Source: CAZGMJ01 sp964526785
GTDB taxonomy: Bacteria > Planctomycetota > Phycisphaerae > Sedimentisphaerales > Anaerobacaceae
Length of the DNA: 64,000 nucleotides
Assembly (NCBI GenBank): GCA_964526785.1
Contig: CAZGMJ010000012.1
Span: forward strand, 1 to 64,000
Direction of reading: 5' to 3'
Shown here: positions 51,707 to 62,400 of the stretch, one piece after another
Layout: every line of letters begins with the position of its first letter
Position numbering within the stretch: the first letter of the stretch is position 1
Made by a program: the position numbers and the translations under genes
The notes under the pieces: model-generated
What the model was told of the DNA's origin: nothing
The model's database searches: none
Seen by the model: only the letters and a program-made list of their open reading frames with translations

Positions 51707-53428
51707 TCAATCCTCCGTGATGGATTTGGCCACACGGAATATCTCGTCAGGGGTCGTCACGCCTTCCATCACCTTGCCTATACCATGCTTGACCATACTG
51801 ACGTGGTCGGGCGGCGCGGCCTTGAGGAGTTGTTCGGCGCTGGGGCGCTGAGCTATCAGTTCACGTATTCTGCTGGTGATCCTCAGCAGTTCGAATATGC
51901 CTTTTCGGCCGCTCATGCCCGTGTTATTGCACTCGTTGCATCCGGCTCCGTGGTAGAACTTCGTGTCGCGTTTAATCTCCACCGCCCCGTTGAGACTCTT
52001 GAGAATATGCTCCTCGGGCTGATAAGGCGCGCGACACTTCGGACAAATGACACGAATGAGTCTTTGCGCCAGTATACCTTCAAGAGAACTGGCCAGAAGG
52101 AAAGGTTCGACGCCCATATCGATTAAACGCGTAACGGCGCCGGCTGCGTCGTTCGTGTGCAGCGTTGAGAAGACGAGGTGCCCCGTCAGGGCCGCTCGAA
52201 TCGCTATATCAGCGGTCTCTTTGTCGCGAATCTCACCGACCATCACGATATCGGGGTCGTGTCTGAGGATGTGACGCAGTCCGGTCGCGAAAGTCAAGCC
52301 TCGTTTGGCGTTAACGGGCATTTGATTGATGCCGTCCAGCCTGTACTCGACAGGGTCCTCGATGGTTATCATCTTCACCGAAGGCGTGAATATCTTGTTC
52401 AGTGAAGCATACAGCGTTGTGGTTTTTCCCGAACCTGTGGGTCCCGTAACCAGAACGATACCGTGCGTTTTGCGCAGGCACGTCACGAAGCCCTCCAGCG
52501 TTTGCGGATCCATGCCCAACTCTTCGAGAGGCATAAGAGAAGCGGTTCGGTCGAGAAGCCGCAGTTCCACCGCTTCACCATAAACCGTCGGCACCGTCGA
52601 GACACGAATATCTATCTTGCCCTTCTTACCCATGAACTCAATGTGGCCGTCCTGAGGAACAAATCGTTCGGCGATGTTCATGTCCGCCATAATCTTTATT
52701 CGCGAGATAATCGCGGCATGCAGACGTTTGGATGAAGGCGTCTGCGGAACCAGCAAACCGTCGATTCGATACTTAATCTTTACTTCCTGTTCGAACGGTT
52801 CGATATGGATATCGCTTGCACGCGATTCGATGGCTTCCAGAATGATCAGATTGACCAGATTTACCAGAGAGGGTTCCCTGGCCAGTTCGTGCAGTTTGGC
52901 AGCGGAGTATTCATCCTCGCGGCCGGCCTCACCGTCCGGGCGCTGATCGGCCGGTGCGAGGTTGTCCAGCATACGGGCCACATTGCTGCCATAGAACTTC
53001 ATGACCGCATGTTCGAGTTCTATAGGGTCCGCATAATACCTGCGAACGGCCAGGCCCGTTACCAGTCGCAAATCTTCCAGAACCTGAGGCTGAAAGGGAT
53101 CGGTCATGGCAATCGCCAGCCGACCGTCTTCATGCCACAGAGGCAGGATGTTGTACTTGCTGACCAATTCGGCCGGAACCAGGCCGATCAAGTCGCCACC
53201 GATCGTCACATCACTCAAGTCCACACGTTCGATACCCACCTGCAACGCCAGCGCCTCATGCAATTGAGACGCGGTTATGTATCCGAGGTCAACCAGTATT
53301 TCGCCCAGCGGACGGTGTTCGATTTTCTGTTCGGCCAGGGCTACATCAAGGTTGGACTTATCCAGATATGCCTTGTCGCACAATAACTGCCCCAGAGGTT
53401 TCTTATTGCTCTTGCTGATCGGGTTCAT
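51707..53428 (-). CDS. gspE: type II secretion ATPase GspE
   Basis: A 573-residue hexameric ATPase. The N-terminal MshEN-type domain (LGQLLCDKAYLDKSNLDVAL, repeated as LGEILVDLGYITASQLHEAL) binds the platform. Walker A GPTGSGKTTTLYASL, the Asp box ITIEDPVEYRL and Walker B-region DPDIVMVGEIRDKETADIAI are intact. Two CxxC pairs (CPKC and CNEC) form the zinc module typical of GspE. The ATG at 53428 is preferred over 53440 because of GGAGAAGT directly upstream. It is the first gene of the operon. Confidence 0.95.
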   Translation of the reverse strand: MNPISKSNKKPLGQLLCDKAYLDKSNLDVALAEQKIEHRPLGEILVDLGYITASQLHEALALQVGIERVDLSDVTIGGDLIGLVPAELVSKYNILPLWHEDGRLAIAMTDPFQPQVLEDLRLVTGLAVRRYYADPIELEHAVMKFYGSNVARMLDNLAPADQRPDGEAGREDEYSAAKLHELAREPSLVNLVNLIILEAIESRASDIHIEPFEQEVKIKYRIDGLLVPQTPSSKRLHAAIISRIKIMADMNIAERFVPQDGHIEFMGKKGKIDIRVSTVPTVYGEAVELRLLDRTASLMPLEELGMDPQTLEGFVTCLRKTHGIVLVTGPTGSGKTTTLYASLNKIFTPSVKMITIEDPVEYRLDGINQMPVNAKRGLTFATGLRHILRHDPDIVMVGEIRDKETADIAIRAALTGHLVFSTLHTNDAAGAVTRLIDMGVEPFLLASSLEGILAQRLIRVICPKCRAPYQPEEHILKSLNGAVEIKRDTKFYHGAGCNECNNTGMSGRKGIFELLRITSRIRELIAQRPSAEQLLKAAPPDHVSMVKHGIGKVMEGVTTPDEIFRVAKSITED

Positions 53429-53472
53429 ACTTCTCCGCATTCCTAAAACAAGTATAAAGTTTCACAACTACA

Positions 53473-53501
53473 TATGTAATCAATTGATCCTTCCGTGTCA
53501 A
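53473..53501 (-). promoter_or_regulatory. promoter of the type II secretion operon
   Basis: On the minus strand a perfect TTGACA (53496-53501) is separated by exactly 17 bp from TACATA (53473-53478). Transcription would start near 53466, about 38 nt before the gspE ATG at 53428. The -10 matches only three consensus bases, so this is a moderate prediction. Confidence 0.45.
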
Positions 53502-54223
53502 GTACATGCCTGTAAGCGAATGAACAGGAAAGCACGGTCCACCGGGGAGTCACCCAGAAGGACCACCATCTCGAAGCGCGGCGAACGGGACCCCGCGAAA
53601 AACTTCAACTCTCTGTCCTATAGTAACTTACACTCTGCATGCTGCGAAAAAACAGCCACCAAAACCGCCTGCGGCCGGTAAATCGAGTTCACCCGGCCTC
53701 GTATTGCGTATTAACTCACAGTATCAGACGCTCGCCAAATGGCATTTGTTACAGAAAAACGGCGATGCCGTAGAAAAAAGGCCCGCACGGCTCTCCGCGT
53801 TACGGCAAATATGCTGGTGTTGCTACCCGGAGGGGCCGGGATTTTGCCGTTGTCCCCAAATGACGTATGCAAGAAAGGCCCCGCATTTGAGCATTTCGCC
53901 AATTGTCGCTCCGCTGCGCTGGTGAAAGTCCCAAAACGCGGCCGCATCAGTTTCGCAAGATGCCCTTTGAAGGCATGGCGAGGCAGAAGCAGTATTTGTG
54001 CGGCCCTTCCAGAATGCAGTTTGGCCGTAATTTGGCCGAAATAGGGTATGCAATCGAGGATCGCACTCAACCGCTCGCGTTGTGGTTGGGAACGTGCCAT
54101 GGAACAAGGCTCAAGGGTATGCAGGACTGCTCCGAATACGATGGGTCTAGCTGCTGTTCAGTGTATCGGTCGCCATGGGCCGGAGCATCGCAGGGAGCAG
54201 TTACAATATCTGGAGAAGTACAC
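53502..54223. other. intergenic stretch, no gene accepted
   Basis: Open frames at 53711-54100 (minus) and 53739-54044 (plus) overlap each other and lack ribosome-binding sites or family resemblance. Base usage differs from the flanking operon, with many G/C runs beside A-rich tracts. It may be a decayed gene or a dispersed repeat copy. I could not identify either. Confidence 0.45.
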
Positions 54224-54412
54224 ATGACCATGCCTGAAATCAAGGCCAAGGCCAGGGAACTTGGAATCAAGCCCGGAAAGATGCGAAAAGCAGCGTTGAT
54301 TCATGCAATCCAGCAGGCCGAAGGCAACATGCAATGCTACAAGACCGCTGAAGGCCGCTGTCCGAACGCCGACTGTTGTTTCATTACTGACTGCCTCAGC
54401 GGATCCTGCTGA
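54224..54412 (+). CDS. SAP-domain mini-protein with cysteine-rich tail
   Basis: A 62-residue protein. MTMPEIKAKARELGIKPGKM and KAALIHAIQQAEGN form a SAP/Rho-N-like helix-turn-helix used for nucleic-acid contact. The tail carries five or six cysteines (MQCYKTAEGRCPNADCCFITDC), matching small proteins of Deltaproteobacteria and other anaerobes with the same SAP-plus-Cys plan; the tail may bind zinc or Fe-S. GGAGAAG upstream sets the ATG at 54224. It is monocistronic as far as can be seen. Confidence 0.8.
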   Translation: MTMPEIKAKARELGIKPGKMRKAALIHAIQQAEGNMQCYKTAEGRCPNADCCFITDCLSGSC

Positions 54413-54790
54413 AGAATCCAACCGCTTATAACGTTGTGCGTATTGAGACGAAACGCAGTTTTGCGTTACGGGCGTATTCTGTTGACACAGTCCGGCAGCA
54501 TCGGCCACTCCTTCGCGTCCTTGACGCGGTGCGCTCTCTGAATATCTGAGTCCGACTCCAATACGAACGCCGATCTGAAGCAGGACTACCAACCCCTGTG
54601 GACGCGGCAATCAAACGGAAGTGACTCCGAGGCCTGCTGTCGGCAGCGCAGGTGATCCATTCGTTGTGATTTCTCGTGACCGAGCATATCGCGCGAGCCG
54701 AGAAGTCTCACTCATGCAGTTGACTGGGCAAGCACAAAGTATATCGGCGGCCTGCAATAGTCCCGACTTTCTGATCGGCTGTATCACCTC
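54413..54790. other. intergenic stretch, nothing recognised
   Basis: It lies between a plus-strand gene and the 3' end of a minus-strand gene. No tRNA-like cloverleaf, clear terminator or coding frame with a ribosome-binding site was found. Confidence 0.5.
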
Positions 54791-55735
54791 TTACATCCGA
54801 TCCGCAATCTGCATCGCCTGCCAACGGTATTGATCCGCAACCGCAATGTTGTTACAGCGTCCACGTTCTATGACTATGTATTTCTGTATCTCGTACAGGT
54901 AGTAGTACAACCCGCGTCGCCTCGCGGGGGGACTCGTGTCGCGATCTGCTCCATAGCCTTCCCAGAAAGACGGAATACTTACGCCGCAATAGTCCAGCAC
55001 AGCGAATTCTATCTCGGGATCGCCCCAGAGAGCCCGATCCCAGTCGACTATTCCCGTTACTTGCCCCGAGTCATCCACCAGAATGTTCTCAGCCCATACA
55101 TCCATGTGCAGCAGGGAGGAAGGAATATGACGCTCGAACAGGGCTCTGTCTCGGTCGAGAAGCGTCCTGAGCCTGTCGGCCTGCGCTCTTGTGTAGCCAT
55201 CCCAGGCAACGATGTCATCAAGGAGCCTGTTCCACATCCCCTCAAAAGCCTCGCCCCACGTCTCGCACGCCGCCGTCGGATGATGTGCGCCCAAATAGCC
55301 AAAGCGATCGCGCGTAATGCCGTGAATTTGCCGCAGGTGCCGTCCCACCTGCCTGTACACGTCATCGGTGGAGGTGTCCACCGATTGAGAAAACGGCGTG
55401 CCGGGAAGTCTCTCCATTATCAAGTACGGCCTCGGAGCGATCCGGCCACTGTCGTCGTACAAGAGAATCTTCGGAACCGGAACATTGGTATGCGCTTGCA
55501 CGAGCGAGTGAATCTCGGGCTCCTGCGCCATCATACCAACTTCATAAAAGAGGAATCCCTGATCCGAACGCGGCGCCATACGGAATACGAACTGCCGGCC
55601 GTCCATCGCGAAGAAAAGGCTGTCATTGAACCGACCTGTCCGCGGAGGATGCACGCACTCGGGCTCTCCAGAACCGGTGAATCGACTGCGACAGACCGCT
55701 CTAAGGTATTGTTCAATGTCAGATGCCATAATCAT
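54791..55735 (-). CDS. aminoglycoside phosphotransferase-family kinase
   Basis: A 314-residue APH-superfamily protein. The catalytic loop HMDVWAEN (210-217) and the metal-binding DWD (231-233, in GIVDWDRALWGDP) are intact, with a typical MERLPGTPFS hinge near residue 107. Homologues phosphorylate small alcohols or sugars; aminoglycoside resistance should not be assumed. The start at 55735 or 55729 is chosen from where homology begins; no good ribosome-binding site is visible. Monocistronic. Confidence 0.85.
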   Translation of the reverse strand: MIMASDIEQYLRAVCRSRFTGSGEPECVHPPRTGRFNDSLFFAMDGRQFVFRMAPRSDQGFLFYEVGMMAQEPEIHSLVQAHTNVPVPKILLYDDSGRIAPRPYLIMERLPGTPFSQSVDTSTDDVYRQVGRHLRQIHGITRDRFGYLGAHHPTAACETWGEAFEGMWNRLLDDIVAWDGYTRAQADRLRTLLDRDRALFERHIPSSLLHMDVWAENILVDDSGQVTGIVDWDRALWGDPEIEFAVLDYCGVSIPSFWEGYGADRDTSPPARRRGLYYYLYEIQKYIVIERGRCNNIAVADQYRWQAMQIADRM

Positions 55736-55927
55736 CGAACCGGAAAATGGCGTGCGCCCAGCAAACGAATGAAAATGCCGTGACAGACGCCCTGGCCTCG
55801 CAACGGCCCTATTACAATGCATCTACGAGCGCGAGTATACCGCCATCTTGGCAATGCGGCACGCCTGTCCCGCTCACGTAGTGTATGGCCCGGCGGCAGG
55901 CGGTCGGTCGGACCTTGTGCGGATAGG

Positions 55928-56785
55928 CTAACGCGGGTAAGCCAGCGGGAATGTCTCAGACCGCGAATGGGCGGAGACATGACCATCGAGAAACACACAG
56001 TTGCCTTTTCCATTCAAGGGATCGCCGGACGGGGCGTGATGAAACCCCGCTATGACGTCCCAGAACGGCCCGACCCCGTCGGGTCCGGGCTTGATCAAGA
56101 GGTAACTGCCCTGCGACGTGCTGTGCGACAGCCAGTCCTTGATCATACTGTCGCTGCCCGGAACCATAAACGTGTCGTTGAGGCCCGAGACATTGTACGC
56201 CGTATCGACGTAGCAGCTCTCCTCGGCAAACGAGAATGTCTCGGCCGGTCGTCGCACCTCGGACATACGCCGCACGCGAGATTCTTCCACGCTGTTCGCC
56301 TCGCTGCCCAGGTACGCATTCATCGTGTAGTTATACCAGGGATCGTAATTGCGCAACTGGCTGCCGTAGTCCTGGAAGAAATGGTCTTCGGAGTGCCGAA
56401 CCGTGTAGTTCCTGAACGCCGGGCAGATAAAGGCCCGAGCTTCCTTGAAGTACGGGTACAGATGGCCGCCATACTCCGGATGGTCTCTTAGATTCACGTC
56501 GCCGTTGCACCAGCGAAGGTGCCCGTAGCTGGTCAGCCCGGACTCCGCGTCGAATGCCTGCCACGTCTTGAAATAGCAGTTGCGGGGGTCGCAGAATTTG
56601 TCGTCATTGTCGTCCGCATACATGGCAACCGCCAGCCCGAAATTCTTCAAGTTGGATTTGCATACCGCTCCCTGGGCCAACTCCTTCGCCTTTTTCATTG
56701 CAGGCAGGAGTATTCCCATCAGCACCGCGATGATCGCGATAACAACGAGCAATTCAATCAGAGTAAAACCTCTCTTGCGAGACAT
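55928..56785 (-). CDS. type II secretion pseudopilin-like protein with H-X9-DG motif
   Basis: A 285-residue protein starting MSRKRG-FTLIELLVVIAII, the prepilin cleavage and methylation site. It has the planctomycete-type C-terminus in which a histidine is followed by CVFLDGHVSAHS (the H-X9-DG pattern; here FHHAPSGDPLNGKGNCVFLDGH). The middle has repeated aromatic and Asp/Asn residues and several cysteines. Planctomycetes encode many such proteins; they are thought to be substrates or accessory pseudopilins of type II systems, but their function is unknown. AGGAG precedes the ATG. It stands alone, next to a sulfatase gene. Confidence 0.9.
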   Translation of the reverse strand: MSRKRGFTLIELLVVIAIIAVLMGILLPAMKKAKELAQGAVCKSNLKNFGLAVAMYADDNDDKFCDPRNCYFKTWQAFDAESGLTSYGHLRWCNGDVNLRDHPEYGGHLYPYFKEARAFICPAFRNYTVRHSEDHFFQDYGSQLRNYDPWYNYTMNAYLGSEANSVEESRVRRMSEVRRPAETFSFAEESCYVDTAYNVSGLNDTFMVPGSDSMIKDWLSHSTSQGSYLLIKPGPDGVGPFWDVIAGFHHAPSGDPLNGKGNCVFLDGHVSAHSRSETFPLAYPR

Positions 56786-57058
56786 GCCGGAATCTCCTAA
56801 CATGCGTGGCCCGCACCCATATTGCGACCACATTTGTCGCGTGCACTGTCACCGTCAGCTTTTCATCCACAACTGCCGGAGCGGCGACAACCACATACCA
56901 CACCAGTCTACCAATTCCGTGTACGGGCAACAAGCAATTTGTGGGCAGACTTTGCCCTTTCTCCACTCATATCCCGCGCTCGAGATATGATAATCAAAGG
57001 CCCGACACGGTCTCGATTGCTGCTTTCCGTCGATGATACGGCTTGACGTCTCGACTGC

Positions 57059-58447
57059 CTACAGGGATCCTGCCCACGACTTCGCTTTGTTGCGTAACTC
57101 TTCTGCGATACGGGGTTTTTGCGCGCGCATGTTCCGCTGCTCGGCGGGGTCCAATTTCAAATCGAATAAGCCGGCGCCCACATCATCCTCTTTCAACTTC
57201 CCTCTGCCCGGGTTGGACACCAACTTCCAGTCTCCGCAGCGCACGGCGAAGCTGCTGCGCCGTGGATCGCCGAAGAACAGCGCTTCGTGTGGCGGCGCGG
57301 GCTTTTTGCCCGTCCAGTATGGCAGGAGATTTGTGCCGTCCATGGCGCTTATATTGCCTTCTCTGGCGCCGGCTGCGGCCAGAATGGTCGGCAGAACGTC
57401 AATATGCATGACCGACTCGGTATAATCCCTGCCTTGCGGTAGTACGCCGGGCCAACTCACCAGCCAGGGGATGCGAATGCCGCCTTCGTAGAATGTGCCC
57501 TTTCGCCCTTTGAATCGCCAGTTCACAGACTCGCTCGGGTCCACCGGGTAGCCACCGTTATCACCGATGAACCAAACCATCGTATTCTCTCGCAACCGCA
57601 GCCCTTCCAGCGCATCGAGAATACTCCCAATGCCTCGGTCCGTTGCGTACAGCATCGCCCGCCAAAGATCGCGACTCGTTTTGCCGTCGTTGAACCGCTT
57701 GAGGCATTCGGCCGGGGCCTGCAAGGGGGTATGGATCGCATTGTACGACAGGTAGAGGAGAAAGGGCTCGTCCTTGTTTCGGTCAACGAAATCAACCGCC
57801 TTTTGAGTAAATACGTCGGTCAGATAACCGGTCCCTTCGACTCGCTGCTTGCCATCATATATGGGCATGTAGTGGGGTCGGTTTCGGCCGCCTTTCCAGT
57901 GTGTGCCGAGATCCCAGTCGAAGTAGTCGTGCATGCCTCCGAGAAACCCGAAGAACTCGTCGAAACCTCTGCCGAACGGATGGTTTTCCGGTTTGCCGTC
58001 CCACTCACCGATCGAACCTGTATTGTGCCACTTGCCGATGCATCCGGTCGTATAGCCGGCCTGACGCAAGTAGCTGCCCAGCATGCGCTCTTTCGCAGGG
58101 ATATTCGCACGCGACTGCCATCGCTGATGGTAACGCCCGGTTAATATGGACCCGCGCGAAGGCCAGCACATGCCATCGGCTGCATAACCGTCGGTCATCC
58201 GCAGCCCTGTAGTTGCGATGCGGTCGATATTCGGCGTGTGGACATCGAGCAAATGAGGATAGCAACTCAGTTGCCCGTATCCCAGATCGTCAGCTACGAT
58301 CACTATCACGTTCGGCCTGCGGCTCTCCGTCGCATCAGCCATCGCCCGCGAGACCTGCCATGATGCGAGAACTGCACCGGTCTTCTGCAGGAAGTCCCGG
58401 CGTGTAATGCTCTTTCTGCCGACGCTGACTTCATTGCATGGTACCAT
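57059..58447 (-). CDS. Tat-exported sulfatase, GALNS-like
   Basis: A 462-residue sulfatase. TRRDFLQKTG and the following segment form a Tat signal. IVADDLGYG holds the metal Asp pair. DGMCWPSRGSILTGRY places the formylglycine Cys at residue 94, in the rarer form CWPSR. IGKWHNTG, HTPLQAPAEC and FIGDNGGYP complete the site. GGGAGAT precedes the ATG at 58447. The substrate is probably a sulfated glycan. The nearest flanking genes give no pathway clue. Confidence 0.93.
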   Translation of the reverse strand: MVPCNEVSVGRKSITRRDFLQKTGAVLASWQVSRAMADATESRRPNVIVIVADDLGYGQLSCYPHLLDVHTPNIDRIATTGLRMTDGYAADGMCWPSRGSILTGRYHQRWQSRANIPAKERMLGSYLRQAGYTTGCIGKWHNTGSIGEWDGKPENHPFGRGFDEFFGFLGGMHDYFDWDLGTHWKGGRNRPHYMPIYDGKQRVEGTGYLTDVFTQKAVDFVDRNKDEPFLLYLSYNAIHTPLQAPAECLKRFNDGKTSRDLWRAMLYATDRGIGSILDALEGLRLRENTMVWFIGDNGGYPVDPSESVNWRFKGRKGTFYEGGIRIPWLVSWPGVLPQGRDYTESVMHIDVLPTILAAAGAREGNISAMDGTNLLPYWTGKKPAPPHEALFFGDPRRSSFAVRCGDWKLVSNPGRGKLKEDDVGAGLFDLKLDPAEQRNMRAQKPRIAEELRNKAKSWAGSL

Positions 58448-58624
58448 AGGTATCTCCCGGAACCGGCGGCCACTTTGAACGATAGAACGCACTGACTATT
58501 TCTGCATACACCAGACGGCTACGCAACCCCGCATTCTACCGGCCCTGCATGGGTCAGGCAAAATGAAACTGTACTTCGAGGCGGACTTGACGGACAGGCC
58601 GAATCGATTAGATTGAACGGTCTT

Positions 58625-59380
58625 ATGTCACGAAACGACAGAATGGCGGCCAGACTGCTCCAGGTCATCGGAGCCTGGGGGGTTATCATTACCTCGGCGG
58701 TATCGGTGATTGTCTTTAGCACGGAGTCCGATGCGGACAAAAGGGCCATTCTCGGCATGGGCATCAGCCTTATCGTCATCTGGTGCGTCTTCGGCGGTAT
58801 CGTCATGCGTCTGTTTCGAGATCGCATCGTCGCCGCCGTCAAGAACATCCGTATCAACTGGAAGATTCGCTTCGTCCTGTTCTGCATTGTGCTGGCCATG
58901 CTCGAAGAGGCTGTCACCACCTCGTTGACCAACGCCGCTCCGCTTTTCGGAGCCGTCAGCGATGCAGCCCGCATCACCGCGTCCCGGAACTATCTGGAAG
59001 TCGTGCTCTTTCACAGCGTCATTGCATTCGTTCCCATGTTCATCTGCTGGGCGTGGTTGCTTGACAGATACGCCTTCTCTCCTGTTGAGGTCTTGCTGCT
59101 GTTCGGTTTGAACGGGACCCTTGCCGAGACCCTGTCCTTCGGTCCTCAGAATCTGCTCCAGGTGGGCATGTGGACGTTCGTATACGGGCTGATGGTGTAC
59201 CTGCCCGCCCATACTGTTCCACCGAATCGAGACGCGAGGACGCCAGGTTCGAGGCACTGGCTGCTGGCTGCATTTCTGCCTCTGGTGTTCATTGTCCCGC
59301 TGGCATGCTGGATCGCCTGGAAACTGATCCTCCATATCTACCGCACTATCGCACATATGCGGTTGAATTGGCGGGGTTGA
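58625..59380 (+). CDS. polytopic membrane protein of unknown function
   Basis: A 251-residue protein with about six hydrophobic segments. LAMLEEAVTT (EE at 94-95) and VVLFHSVIAFVPMF (His130) recall CPBP/Abi intramembrane protease signatures, where EExxxR and FxxxH ligate a metal, but the arginine is missing and the match is weak. I give no function. The start at 58625 lacks a clear ribosome-binding site. It is followed after 53 bp by the PQQ/methyltransferase-like gene. Confidence 0.7.
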   Translation: MSRNDRMAARLLQVIGAWGVIITSAVSVIVFSTESDADKRAILGMGISLIVIWCVFGGIVMRLFRDRIVAAVKNIRINWKIRFVLFCIVLAMLEEAVTTSLTNAAPLFGAVSDAARITASRNYLEVVLFHSVIAFVPMFICWAWLLDRYAFSPVEVLLLFGLNGTLAETLSFGPQNLLQVGMWTFVYGLMVYLPAHTVPPNRDARTPGSRHWLLAAFLPLVFIVPLACWIAWKLILHIYRTIAHMRLNWRG

Positions 59381-59433
59381 AGCGGTAGACTCTGGCTTTG
59401 CCGCCTGGTCAATTCTGATGATTGGAGGTGTCC

Positions 59434-62400
59434 ATGAACAGGCAAATTCACTGTTTGATAGTCTCTCTGCTGTCGCTGTTGCTGTCGACCCAAACGATAA
59501 CAGCGAGGGAAGTTGGTCCTGCACGGGCCGCAGACACTGCCGCACGGGTTCTCGATGTCGCAGGCGCCCATGGCGGTTTGATCGCACACATCGGCTGCGG
59601 CGACGGGACACTGACCGCGTCATTGCGGGCCGGCCGGCGATATCTCGTTCAGGGACTGGACACAGATGCCAGCCTCGTGGAAAAGGCGCGCCGCCGCTTC
59701 TACGAGCAAGGACTCTCCGGCTGTATTACGGCAGATACCTTCGACGGCGTACACCTGCCATATGCGGACAACCTTGTCAATCTCCTGGTCGTAACCGATC
59801 CGTATGACCTCCCACAGCATGAGATGCTGCGCGTCGTGGTCCCCGGCGGTACGATTTGCACAAAGACCGGGCAAGGATGGAAACGGCAAACCAAGGACTG
59901 GCCCGAGCAGATCGATCAATGGTCGCATTTCCTGCACGATGCCTCGGGCAATGCGGTTGCTCACGATGAGCGTGTCGGACCGCCGCGAGGCTTTCAGTGG
60001 ATAGCCGGACCGCTGTGGAGCCGAAGTCATGAGTTCAACAGCAGCCTGTGCGCGATGGTCTCGGCCGGTGGTCGGCTGTTCTATGTGTTCGACGAAGGGC
60101 TGACGGGTGTGACAACGCCCTCGCTGCCCGAAAGATGGACCTTGACCGCACGCGACGCTTTCAACGGGGTACTGCTCTGGAAACGTTCGATGGACAAATG
60201 GGGTTCCGATCGCTGGAGCAAGCGGGCGCTGCGGAGCATACCCGAGACAATCCCCCGGCGTCTCGTTGCGGCTGAAAACCGCGTGTTTATGACCCTGGGG
60301 TACAATGCTCCGGTCTCGGTTCTCGATGGCGCTACGGGGGAAGTACTAACCACATACGCCCAAACCGAAGGCACGCAGGAACTGAGACTTATCGAAAACG
60401 TTCTCCTGCTGCAGAAGAACAACAGCACCGTGATGGCCATCGATACGCAGAGCGACCGGACACTCTGGCAGCACGATGTCAACGTCCGCCCCTGTTCGCT
60501 CACGGCCAAAGACGACAGGGTATTTTATCAGGAAGGACGTCGGCTTTATTGCCGCAGCCTTCGAGACGGCGAGCCTGTGTGGAATATTACATGCGACAAG
60601 CCCGCCTCGCTTATCGTGGCACATGATGCGCTCCTTTTACTGATGATCGGACGAGAAATTCACGCTGTCTCGACCGAGAACGGTCAGCGCAAATGGGCCG
60701 TGAACGCCGGGATAAATCGTAGAGAAATGTTCGTCGCAAACGACCGCGTGTGGCACTGGCAGGGCGAGCAGGTAGTCGGGCGACATCTCAATACGGGCGA
60801 CATTGCGACACGGCTGCAAACGGATGATGTATTCACTCCGGGACATCACCTCCGCTGCTATCAGAGCAAGGCAACCGACAACTTCCTTGTTACACCATTT
60901 CGCGGCGTCGAGTTTGTCAGCATTTGCGGCGGGGATGACACGCAAAACGACTGGGTCCGCGGTCCCTGCGGCTACGGCATCATGCCCTGCAACGGATTGC
61001 TGTACGCTCCGCCCCACCCGTGCTTCTGCTATCCGGGCGTGAAACTCACGGGGTTCAACGCCCTCGCTCCGGCCGCCACTGCAGACCTGCCGGAAAAGGA
61101 CATTCCGCTGGCGGGCCGATTGATTCGCGGAGCGGCTTATGCACAGGGTCCTGAACTGGCATCGAAGGCTGCTGATCGCGCAGACATCTGGCCGACGTAT
61201 CGCCGCGACGTGCGGCGCACCGGCTCAACGAGTTGTGCCGTACCCTCGGTAGTCGCAGAGCGATGGCGAACGAGTCTACAGGGCGGACTGACGCCCCCAA
61301 CCGTAGGAGAAGAACACCTCTACGTGGCTGCAAAGAACACGTGCACGGTTTACGCATTGAACGTCTCGAACGGCAGTCAGTCCTGGGTTTTTACTGCGGG
61401 CGGGCCTGTCGATTCGCCGCCGAGCCTGTGCGGCCGGCTGGTCCTTTTTGGATCCGCCGATGGGCACGTCTATTGCCTCCGGGCCTCGGACGGGGCCCTG
61501 GTCTGGCGGTTTCGAGCGGCTCCGCTGGATAAGCGCATCGTAGCGTTCGGCCGACTCGAATCCCCGTGGCGCGTTCATGGGAGCGTCCTGGTACGCAACG
61601 ACGTTGTCTACTGCACAGCCGGCCGGTCTTCCTATCTGGACGGGGGTGTCTGGCTTTATGGCATCGACGTCGCGACCGGGAAAGTTCTGCACCAGGCGCG
61701 CGTCGACACCTGGGCCAGAACGCGGAAAGACGCAGAGGGCAAACCGTTCGTACCGGCCTACCACATGGAAGGCGTACAGTCGGATGTCCTGGTCAGCCAG
61801 GATGATTTCATTTATCTCGGGCAGACCAAGTTCGATCTGCAACTGAACCCGCAGCGGGTCCCTTATGTAATGCCCGATTCGGATCAGCGGGTCAAGGCCA
61901 TGGACCTGTCCGGCCAGCCGTTTATCGTTGCAGATGCTGAACCGGGCCAGGACTACGAGACCCACCAGCGAGACTGGCTCGAACGCACACAGAAGCATCT
62001 GCTCGAGCAACTACATCGCGATCACGGCAGCCACAATCTTGGCGACCGCAAGATCGGATTGCATGTGTTCTCGACCGCCGGCTTTCTCGATGATTCGTGG
62101 TTCAACCGCACATTCTGGATGTACTCGGCCACCTGGCCGGGTTACTACATCGCACATCGGGCCGCCAAAACCGGGCAATTGCTCGTCGTCGGCCCGGGCA
62201 GAACCTACGCGGTCGGGGCTTATCCATCCCGAAACCTCCAAAGCCCCCTCTTTACGCCCGGCCAGACAGGTTACCTGCTCTTCGCAGACGACAACGGCAA
62301 CAAGCCCGTTCTCGACAGCCAGACTCGCGGCACCACCAAAGGATGGGGCTTTACACGAATGCAGCCGCCGGCGTGGCACAACTGGATGGACATTCGAATC

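Noticed and set aside
53711..54107. Overlapping frames of about 100-130 codons on both strands between gspE and the SAP gene
   Set aside because: They have no family match and no start signal, and the two strands are mutually exclusive. They may be a decayed gene, but that cannot be supported.
54791..55735. Possible aminoglycoside-resistance gene
   Set aside because: Only the general APH kinase motifs are present, there is no mobile context, and many APH-fold kinases act on unrelated small molecules.
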